Source of the DNA: an uncultured Clostridia bacterium
Lineage (GTDB): Bacteria; Bacillota; Clostridia; Oscillospirales; Acutalibacteraceae
Length of the DNA: 64,000 nucleotides
Assembly (NCBI GenBank): GCA_946187325.1
Contig: CAMHQC010000005.1
Span: 30,823-94,822 of the forward strand
Direction of reading: 5' to 3'
In this document: one piece after another, positions 51,825 through 58,187 of the stretch
Position numbering within the stretch: the first letter of the stretch is position 1
Layout: every line of letters begins with the position of its first letter
The notes under the pieces: generated by a model
What the model was told of the DNA's origin: nothing
What the model saw: the letters and a program-made list of their open reading frames with translations, nothing else
The model's database searches: none
Program-made: the position numbers and the translations under genes

Positions 51825-52554
51825 ATCCATCCTTATAGCTTCCGTAAATCTCCCGCATTTGTGCCGAAAGCTCTCCGTTTTCCTCGATAAAGAGCGTAGG
51901 CTCTACGACGAGATTTCCCTTTTTTGAGGAGCGTTTTCCCTCGATTAAAAACAGCTTAGGCTTTTTGTCCTTCCGCTGTTGGACAAACCTGAGCCGTTTA
52001 GGCTCGAGGCTGTTGTTCCGCATAACCTCCATAACGTCCGTGAGTCTTTCGGGACGCTGGCACATACAAAATCTGCCGCCGAAACGGAGGAGATTTTTCG
52101 CCGCCAGGGCAATATCCTCGAGCGTACAACTCTGCTCGTGGCGGGCTATGAGCTTCTCACTGTCGGGATTTTTTATTCCGCTGCCGTCGAGCTTATACGG
52201 CGGATTACAGCAAACTAAGTCGTAACAGCCAAATTCAAGCACGCCTTTAAGCTCCTTTAAATCGGCGTTTATAAAGTCTATATTCGAAAATCCGTTGTAC
52301 TCTTTAGAGCGTTCGGCTAAAATGACCGCGCCGCGTTGGATTTCTACGGCGGAAATTTTAACCGAGGTATCGTTTCTGCTCCATAAAAACGGAATAGTTC
52401 CGCAGCCTGTACCGAGGTCTACAGCCTTTGAGCTTTTCTTGGGTTTAGCGAAATCGGCGAGCAGGATTGTATCGGTCGAGAAATGATAGAACTCGTTTAC
52501 GTAAATCTTCACTCCGTTTCCGAGGGGTTCGAGATGTTGTTTTTTATCGGACAC
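51814..52554 (-). CDS. tRNA1(Val) (adenine37-N6)-methyltransferase family protein
   Basis: A 246-residue SAM-dependent N6-adenine methyltransferase of the TrmN6/YabB type. It has DLGTGCGTIPFLWS (motif I) and the catalytic VCCNPPYKLDGSG with the family-typical RHEQSCTLEDI that follows. It starts at GTG with SD GGAAGTGAG. It overlaps rsmI, as in Bacillus yabB-yabC order. The tRNA target is inferred from the family. Confidence 0.9.
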   Translation of the reverse strand: MSDKKQHLEPLGNGVKIYVNEFYHFSTDTILLADFAKPKKSSKAVDLGTGCGTIPFLWSRNDTSVKISAVEIQRGAVILAERSKEYNGFSNIDFINADLKELKGVLEFGCYDLVCCNPPYKLDGSGIKNPDSEKLIARHEQSCTLEDIALAAKNLLRFGGRFCMCQRPERLTDVMEVMRNNSLEPKRLRFVQQRKDKKPKLFLIEGKRSSKKGNLVVEPTLFIEENGELSAQMREIYGSYKDGYDE

Positions 52555-52611
52555 AGGCTCACTTCCTTTCAGAAAAACATAACAATATTATGATTATACC
52601 ATTATAAAAAG

Positions 52612-52640
52612 AAAACGGCAAGGATAAACCTTGCCGTTTT
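52612..52640 (-). terminator. Terminator of the ferredoxin gene
   Basis: Minus strand: AAAACGGCAAGG/CCTTGCCGTTTT stem with a TTTAT loop, then CTTTTTA. Confidence 0.92.
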
Positions 52641-52656
52641 ATGTACTAATCGCAAA

Positions 52657-52827
52657 TTATCCCTCAGAGGGAGCGCCTACAGGACAAACATCAGCGCAAG
52701 AACCGCAATCGATGCAAGTATCAGCGTCGATAACGTATTTGCCGTCGCCCTCAGAGATAGCGCTTACAGGACACTCGTCAACACAAGCTCCGCACATAAT
52801 GCAATCGTCTGAAATCTTGTATGCCAT
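52657..52827 (-). CDS. 2[4Fe-4S] ferredoxin
   Basis: A 56-residue clostridial-type ferredoxin with two cluster motifs: CIMCGACVDECP (C-x2-C-x2-C-x3-C-P) and CIDCGSCADVCP. These low-potential electron carriers serve pyruvate:ferredoxin oxidoreductase and hydrogenases in anaerobes. The SD AAGGAGG is strong, and it has its own promoter and terminator, so it is a free-standing, probably highly expressed gene. Confidence 0.96.
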   Translation of the reverse strand: MAYKISDDCIMCGACVDECPVSAISEGDGKYVIDADTCIDCGSCADVCPVGAPSEG

Positions 52828-52856
52828 AATATAGTCCTCCTTAAATTATTAACTTT

Positions 52857-52884
52857 ATTTTACCACACTTTCTACAAAATGCAA
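52857..52884 (-). promoter_or_regulatory. Promoter of the ferredoxin gene
   Basis: Minus strand: TTGCAT (52884-52879), 16-base spacer, TAAAAT (52862-52857). Confidence 0.65.
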
Positions 52885-52972
52885 TAGGTTAGTTTTGGCT
52901 AAGTTATTAAATAATTTAAAATTTGTGAAGTTTAACTAATTTGGCTGCGGAAATATGTATATATTAGCCTAA

Positions 52973-54676
52973 TTATTTTACTTTTACGCTGACGGTTTTT
53001 GAGAGCGATTTTGATTTATAATTTGAGTTTCCGCTTGCGGTAATTTTAAGATTGACCTTATACGTCTTTTTGGAATACTTGCCCTTCTTAAAGGTAATAG
53101 CTCCGCTGGTTTTATTAACGGTAACCTTCTTATAAATCTTCGAGGATGTACCGCTTTTTACCTTAGTTACTTTTACCGTACCCTTGGCGGATTTTATCGT
53201 AAGAGGCTTTACGGTCTGTTTTTTGGACTTCAGCTTCTTCGCTTTAATTGTTACAGCCTTCGCGGTAACTTTCACGGGATTTGCTTTTTTGGACGTTACC
53301 GTACCGCTTGATCCGGGCATTTTTGTATTGTAGTGAATTACAGCGTTATCAAGGTTAAAGTTATTACTTTCTACAGTAACATTCTTTTTCCAATCCGCTT
53401 CACTGCCTAAATAATAAACGTCCTTAATAACAGATTCATAATAGAAATTATTGTAACCGATTTTGGATAAAGACTTAGGAAGCTGTACTCTTGTAAGGCT
53501 ATTACAGTTCTTAAAGAATTGTTTCGGGATTTCGGTTATACCTTCGGGGAAAACAAATTCCTTTAAGCTCTCGCAACTGTTAAACATAGAAACAGGCAGT
53601 TCTTTTAAGCTTGAGGGAATGGTTATTTTCTCGAGCTTATTACAGCCGAAAAACGCCGCGGAGCCGACATTTATCAAGCCTTCCTCTAGGTTAATATTCG
53701 TCAAACTCACGCAGTCCGAAAAAGCACCCGACTCGATTGTTTTTAACGTTTTCGGCAGGCTTACGGATTTAAGAGCCGAACATTCTTCAAACGCGTCCTC
53801 GCCGATAGTTTCTACGCCATCGCAGACTTTCGCGGTCGTAAGCGCCGAACACCTGTTAAACATATTTTGTCCTATCTCTTTTACGCTGCCCGGAACCGTT
53901 ACGCTTTTGAGCGCGGCGCAGTTATAAAAACAACCTGAAAAAAGCTCCTTTAACGAGTTTCCAAGTTCAACGCTCTCAAGAGATGTACAGTACGAAAATG
54001 AGGAGTTTCCGATTTTAGCGGGGCTGTCTTTAAAAACAGCTTTTTTAAGTCCTGTACAATTAAAAAAGGCGTAAGCGCTCACTTCTTTAAGGCTTTTAGG
54101 GAAAGTTATCTCTTTAAGACTTACGCAATTCTCAAAAGCCTTGTTATCAATCTTTTCGAGCTTATCGTTTAGCGTGACCGATTCCAGCGACGCGCAGTTA
54201 TAAAACACGTACATATTTATGACGCTTATATTCCCCTTTAACGCTATTTTTTTGAGCGAGGTACAGTCGGCGAACAAATTGGAGTTCAACTCCGTCAAGG
54301 TAGACGGCAGGGTAACATCCTCGAGCCCTTCGCAACCCGAAAAAGCTCCATTACAAATACCTGTAATATTTTCGCCGACGATTAGATGCTTTATATCAGC
54401 CTGTTTTTGGAAAATCGACGTGAACACTGTGCAATCCGCGCTCACCTCGGGATGAGCGGTCAGAGTAAGTGTACCCGTCGTTTTGTCAAATACATAGGTA
54501 ACATTCGTACTGTCCTTGGGATCGTTATAGGAGTACTCGGGTCGTTCCTCATAATTTCCTACACACCCGCTGTCTGAAAACTCATAAGACGTATAAGCGT
54601 CAAAGCTGAGCGGAGTAACGGCGAAAAGCGATACGGCGATTAATGTTGATAAAAATACAGATATAACCTTTTTCAT
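52973..54676 (-). CDS. Secreted BspA-like leucine-rich repeat protein
   Basis: A 567-residue secreted protein: signal peptide 1-27, then about 14 tandem LRR_5 (BspA/Treponema pallidum-type) repeats between roughly 95 and 440, with the repeating pattern F-x2-C-x2-L-x2-V/I-x-L-P-x2-L-x2-I. After a PGSSG linker comes a very Lys/Thr/Val-rich beta-type region of about 115 residues ending VSVKVK. BspA-like proteins are surface adhesins. The basic C-terminus resembles that of the scaffold-like protein near 58 kb, suggesting a shared wall-binding mode. No LPxTG. Confidence 0.88.
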   Translation of the reverse strand: MKKVISVFLSTLIAVSLFAVTPLSFDAYTSYEFSDSGCVGNYEERPEYSYNDPKDSTNVTYVFDKTTGTLTLTAHPEVSADCTVFTSIFQKQADIKHLIVGENITGICNGAFSGCEGLEDVTLPSTLTELNSNLFADCTSLKKIALKGNISVINMYVFYNCASLESVTLNDKLEKIDNKAFENCVSLKEITFPKSLKEVSAYAFFNCTGLKKAVFKDSPAKIGNSSFSYCTSLESVELGNSLKELFSGCFYNCAALKSVTVPGSVKEIGQNMFNRCSALTTAKVCDGVETIGEDAFEECSALKSVSLPKTLKTIESGAFSDCVSLTNINLEEGLINVGSAAFFGCNKLEKITIPSSLKELPVSMFNSCESLKEFVFPEGITEIPKQFFKNCNSLTRVQLPKSLSKIGYNNFYYESVIKDVYYLGSEADWKKNVTVESNNFNLDNAVIHYNTKMPGSSGTVTSKKANPVKVTAKAVTIKAKKLKSKKQTVKPLTIKSAKGTVKVTKVKSGTSSKIYKKVTVNKTSGAITFKKGKYSKKTYKVNLKITASGNSNYKSKSLSKTVSVKVK

Positions 54677-54769
54677 CTCAAATTCTCCTCGATATTATTA
54701 ATTTCAACTATGAACGTACCTTTAACGGCAACGCTCCGGTTTTTTCGTTTCTTTAATTAAACATATTGT

Positions 54770-54798
54770 ATCATATTCAGATAGAAAATACTTCACAA
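54770..54798 (-). promoter_or_regulatory. Promoter of the LRR protein gene
   Basis: Minus strand: TTGTGA (54798-54793), 17-base spacer, TATGAT (54775-54770). The leader is about 85 bases. Confidence 0.55.
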
Positions 54799-54837
54799 AA
54801 TTTACACGGCCGGTTTATGCACCTTACACTATAAAGT

Positions 54838-54867
54838 GAAAAAACCTGCCGAAAAATCGACAGGTTA
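54838..54867 (-). terminator. Terminator after ricT
   Basis: Minus strand: AACCTGTCG/CGGCAGGTT stem (one G-T pair), loop ATTTTT, then TTTTTTC. Confidence 0.88.
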
Positions 54868-54877
54868 ATTATATGGA

Positions 54878-55747
54878 TTATTCCTCGAGGTGTTTGAGCT
54901 CGTCTATTTCTTTTTTATTCATTTTAATATAGCCGTCTTTAAGGATTTTAACCTCTTTCACGCCGTATGACGCGGGAGCCGCGTCGGCGGGAGAGGCGTC
55001 GAGCTTAACCTTCAGCTTTCCTGAGATAAGGTTGTTTTCGACTACAAGACCCTTACCGTCGGGAGTTTTAACGATAGCGCCTACCTTGGGCGTATGCTTT
55101 AGAAGGTCGAGGTAAGCGTCCTGCTCATATTTAAGACAACACATAAGCCGTCCGCAGGTTCCCGATATTTTAACGGGAGAGAGCGATAAGCCCTGTTCCT
55201 TAGCCATCTTGATAGACACGGGCTGGAAATCGCCCATAAAGCTGTGACAGCAAAACGGCCGTCCGCATACTCCGAGACCTCCGAGCATTTTCGCTTCGTC
55301 GCGGACGCCGATTTGGCGAAGCTCGATTCTGGTACGGAATACGCTCGCTAAATCCTTTACAAGCGCTCTGAAATCGACACGTCCGTCGGCGGTAAAATAG
55401 AAAAGAATTTTATTATTATCAAAGGTGTACTCGACGTCTACGAGGTGCATATCGAGCTTATGCTCGGCGATTTTTTTCTCGCAGGTTTTAAACGCTTCTT
55501 TCTCGCGCTTTTTATTTTCCTCGATATGAGCGATATCGTTATCGTTAGCCTTGCGTATAAGCGGTTTAAGAGGATGTATAATCTCCTCGTCGGGCACGTT
55601 TTTATTAGCAAGCGCCACTACGCCGCATTCTATACCGCGGGCGGTTTCTACGATAACCTTCTCGCCGGTTTTCAATTTTGTTTTTTTGGGGTCGAAATAA
55701 TAGATTTTTCCGACCTCCTTAAATCTTACTCCTATTACCTCTGCCAT
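54878..55747 (-). CDS. ricT: PSP1-domain protein RicT (YaaT)
   Basis: RicT (YaaT) belongs to the RicA/F/T complex that affects RNase Y-dependent RNA processing and sporulation phosphorelay in Bacillus. The 289-residue protein has the PSP1 core with Cys-rich GVCGRPFCCHSFM and SGTCGRLMCCLKYEQ, which ligate an iron-sulfur cluster. The ATG at 55747 follows AGGAGGG; an upstream ATG is in frame. It overlaps holB by 13 bases, the usual Firmicute pairing. Confidence 0.93.
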   Translation of the reverse strand: MAEVIGVRFKEVGKIYYFDPKKTKLKTGEKVIVETARGIECGVVALANKNVPDEEIIHPLKPLIRKANDNDIAHIEENKKREKEAFKTCEKKIAEHKLDMHLVDVEYTFDNNKILFYFTADGRVDFRALVKDLASVFRTRIELRQIGVRDEAKMLGGLGVCGRPFCCHSFMGDFQPVSIKMAKEQGLSLSPVKISGTCGRLMCCLKYEQDAYLDLLKHTPKVGAIVKTPDGKGLVVENNLISGKLKVKLDASPADAAPASYGVKEVKILKDGYIKMNKKEIDELKHLEE

Positions 55748-56601
55748 AGCGCCCTCCTGCATTTCGCGCATAAATCGGTATTCACCAGCTTCAGCCCGAC
55801 GTTTTGGGTTATTTTAAGCTGAGAGTCCTTCACTATATCTATAAGTTCCAAATAATTTTTTTTCGTTAGTTTTTTACAGAGCGTTTCCGCCGTCTGTGAG
55901 TCGAGTTGTGCCTCGCCGCCCACATACACGGACAAGCCGTCTCTAAGTAAAAGTATAAGTAAATCGAGAACCGTAAGAGCCTTTGCCCTTTCGTCGAGTT
56001 TATTCGATGCCTTTAAAAGCTCCATTTCACTACGGGCGGTTATTCCCGAGGCGAGTTCCTTAGCTAAATCTAAGTATTCCTCGTCGTAGGAAAGCTCGCT
56101 CTCAAGCGTAAACACTACCGCTCGCGAACGGATAGTTTCAAGCAGGCTTTTAGCCGTCTTACAGGTCATTATAAAAAGTACGTCCTGGGGCGGTTCCTCG
56201 AGCGTTTTAAGAAAAATGTTCTGGGATATAACGGGGAGCTTTCGGTCACATTCCGAAAGGATATAGACCTTTCGCCCGGAGATATAGGGCTTAATATAGG
56301 CGTCCTTTACGATAAAGCTCATTTCGTCTTTATTATATATTTCGGTTTTTCCCTCGCCCTTGGCGTAGTGAATATCGCCGTGGGATTTAGCCTTAGAAAG
56401 TGTACAGCTTCTGCACTCTCCGCAGGGCTTTTCGCCGTCGGATTCGCACACTGCCCACTGAGCTAAATGCTCGGCTAATAAAAGCCGCAGCTGCTCGCTT
56501 CCGCCGTCGATAATAACGGCGTGGGGCATACGGTTATTCTCCTCGAGGCGGCGCAGTTGGTTTTTTAAATTTTCGTTTCCGTTAAGCTCGGGAAAAATCA
56601 T
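55735..56601 (-). CDS. holB: DNA polymerase III delta' subunit
   Basis: The delta' subunit is part of the clamp loader. The 288-residue protein has the AAA+ fold, a zinc site CxxCxxC-type in CGECRSCTL, LKTLEEPPQDVLFI and the SRA region in place of SRC. The P-loop is degenerate (GGSEQLRLLL), as expected for delta'. It precedes ricT. Confidence 0.92.
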   Translation of the reverse strand: MIFPELNGNENLKNQLRRLEENNRMPHAVIIDGGSEQLRLLLAEHLAQWAVCESDGEKPCGECRSCTLSKAKSHGDIHYAKGEGKTEIYNKDEMSFIVKDAYIKPYISGRKVYILSECDRKLPVISQNIFLKTLEEPPQDVLFIMTCKTAKSLLETIRSRAVVFTLESELSYDEEYLDLAKELASGITARSEMELLKASNKLDERAKALTVLDLLILLLRDGLSVYVGGEAQLDSQTAETLCKKLTKKNYLELIDIVKDSQLKITQNVGLKLVNTDLCAKCRRALWQR

Positions 56602-56647
56602 ATTCAGCCCTCGGTTTATCTAAATTATTATACCACAATTAATAGTC

Positions 56648-57124
56648 TTAATCAATTTTCAGATGGTTTACAAGCACATTACCCTTATCGTCAATCTCGA
56701 CAGTCGCGCAGCTCGGCTCGTATCTTCCGCAGCTTCCGGGATTAATAAGGCGGACATCGCCGATAGCGGTATCCGTAGGATAGTGGGTATGACCGAAAAA
56801 TACCATGTCGCAATCCTCCTCGACAGCCTTTTCATAAAGTCCGTCCAATCCGAACTTAGCGTTAAAAAGATGTCCGTGCGTAACCATAATTTTTTTACCG
56901 CATACGGTAAAGTATTCGATATCCTCGAAATCGCTTCCCCAGTCGCAGTTACCTCGTACGCAGATTACCGTTTTACCCGAATAACATTTAATAAGTTCAA
57001 GCGCTTCTCCGCGGGGAGCGTCTCCGCAGTGAACTATAATATCGGCGTTTTCGCCGAACTTTTTTACGGCGGAAAGCATTGTGCTCAAGCTTCCGTGAGA
57101 ATCAGACAGTAATAAAATTTTCAT
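56648..57124 (-). CDS. YfcE/MJ0936-type metallophosphoesterase
   Basis: A 158-residue phosphodiesterase-fold protein with metal motifs SDSHGS, HCGDAPRG, RGNCDW, THGH and GHTHYP, all present. The usual start MKILLLSDSHG lies ten codons into the open frame and has GGTGG eight bases upstream. The substrate is unknown. It diverges from the small-gene operon at 57195. Confidence 0.92.
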   Translation of the reverse strand: MKILLLSDSHGSLSTMLSAVKKFGENADIIVHCGDAPRGEALELIKCYSGKTVICVRGNCDWGSDFEDIEYFTVCGKKIMVTHGHLFNAKFGLDGLYEKAVEEDCDMVFFGHTHYPTDTAIGDVRLINPGSCGRYEPSCATVEIDDKGNVLVNHLKID

Positions 57125-57194
57125 ATTATCGCCACCATAATTAATTTCACTCATAAAAACACAAAAAAATCATAGTATATACTGAGGTGATACA

Positions 57195-57431
57195 ATGAAC
57201 AACAATGAATTAAACAGCTTAATCCAAAGCTTTATAAATAAAAACGGTCTAAAGGGTGAGCAGGTCTCGGACACAAAGAACAAGCAAAAGGTCGAAAAGC
57301 TTATGAAAGGTCTCGACGAGAAACAAGCCGAACAGCTAAAAAAAATACTAAATGACCCTAAGAAAACTCAGGATATTTTAAAATCCTCAGCCGCTCAGGC
57401 GCTGATTAAGAAGCTGTCGGGTAATGGATAA
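57195..57431 (+). CDS. Small unknown protein, first of a three-gene group
   Basis: A 78-residue hydrophilic, helical, Lys/Gln-rich protein (LIQSFINKNGL, VEKLMKGLDEKQAEQLKKIL). SD GAGGTGA. It overlaps the next gene by eight bases. No family is recognised. Confidence 0.75.
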   Translation: MNNNELNSLIQSFINKNGLKGEQVSDTKNKQKVEKLMKGLDEKQAEQLKKILNDPKKTQDILKSSAAQALIKKLSGNG

Positions 57432-57771
57432 TATTCAGGATAAAATCGCCGAGATTATGGCGGATCCCGAAGCGTTAAAAGAGGTTCAAAACCTCGGAAA
57501 AATGCTCGGTATCGGCGGGGACAACAACCCCGCGCCGACCGTACCCGATACAAGCCCTGCCGTTTCGAACGAAGCTTTATCGAGCATCGCCAAGATAGCG
57601 CCGCTGCTATCGCAAATCAACCGCGAGGACGATACAACGCGGCTTCTCTCAGCTCTCAGACCTTTTTTAAGCGAGGAAAAATGCCGTAAATTAGATTCCG
57701 CTAAGAAGATGCTCGGATTAATGAAGCTTTTACCCGTCTTAAAAAGCGAGGGGCTTTTTAATCTTATTTAG
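57424..57771 (+). CDS. Small unknown protein, second of a three-gene group
   Basis: A 115-residue helical protein with a Pro/Thr/Asn-rich hinge (residues 33-46) between an N-terminal helix (KIAEIMADPEALKEVQNLGKML) and a C-terminal helical bundle that includes LLSALRPFLSEEKCRKLDSA. No catalytic motif. The gene is coupled to its neighbours by overlap upstream and an 11-base gap downstream. Unknown function. Confidence 0.75.
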   Translation: MDNIQDKIAEIMADPEALKEVQNLGKMLGIGGDNNPAPTVPDTSPAVSNEALSSIAKIAPLLSQINREDDTTRLLSALRPFLSEEKCRKLDSAKKMLGLMKLLPVLKSEGLFNLI

Positions 57772-57782
57772 AGAGGTAAATT

Positions 57783-58067
57783 ATGGCAGAAATTGATCCG
57801 ATTACTCAGGAAGCTCTGCGCAGAGCCGCGCGGATGAGAAGTCACACTCCGAGAAGTACCCCTCCCGAGCCTGAGCCGAAAAGACCTGAGCCGAAAAAAG
57901 AGCCTCCGCCTAAGCCGAAACACGAACCGCCGATATTTTCGGACGACCCGATTAAGGCATTTTTCAAGGACAAAGAGGAAAGTATAATACTGCTCTTAGT
58001 CCTGTTACTTATGGAAGAAAATAACGATCCTTCGCTTTTACTCGCGCTGATGTTTTTATTGTTATAA
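57783..58067 (+). CDS. Small unknown protein with proline-rich linker and Leu-rich tail
   Basis: A 94-residue protein: a charged N-terminal helix (EALRRAARMRSH), a Pro/Lys/Glu linker (residues 24-49), then an extremely Leu-rich C-terminus (IILLLVLLLMEENNDPSLLL, then ALMFLLL), which forms two hydrophobic stretches split by EENNDPS. The C-terminus could be a membrane hairpin or a self-assembling helix pair. The SD is GAGAGG. No family is recognised. Confidence 0.75.
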   Translation: MAEIDPITQEALRRAARMRSHTPRSTPPEPEPKRPEPKKEPPPKPKHEPPIFSDDPIKAFFKDKEESIILLLVLLLMEENNDPSLLLALMFLLL

Positions 58068-58084
58068 TCCTTTCAATTATAACA
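58060..58084 (+). terminator. Terminator-like hairpin after the three-gene group
   Basis: TGTTATAAT-CCTTTCA-ATTATAACA followed a few bases later by TTTTTT. The AT-only stem makes it weak. Confidence 0.5.
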
Positions 58085-58148
58085 TAAATTTTTTATATTG
58101 TAAATAATTAATCGCTAACACAAAAGACGATTTAAAAGTATACGAGTT

Positions 58149-58173
58149 AAGGGGCTGTCAACGACAGCCCCTT
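58149..58173 (-). terminator. Hairpin after the scaffold-like gene
   Basis: AAGGGGCTGTC/GACAGCCCCTT with a 3-base loop, 15 bases after the stop. There is no clear T-run on the minus strand, but the stem is strong. Confidence 0.65.
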
Positions 58174-58187
58174 TAGCTTAAGATTTA

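Noticed and set aside
54700..54770. c-di-GMP riboswitch in the leader of the LRR adhesin gene
   Set aside because: The leader is only about 85 bases and lacks the conserved c-di-GMP-I core; the ACCGG/CGTTGCCG segment is not enough.
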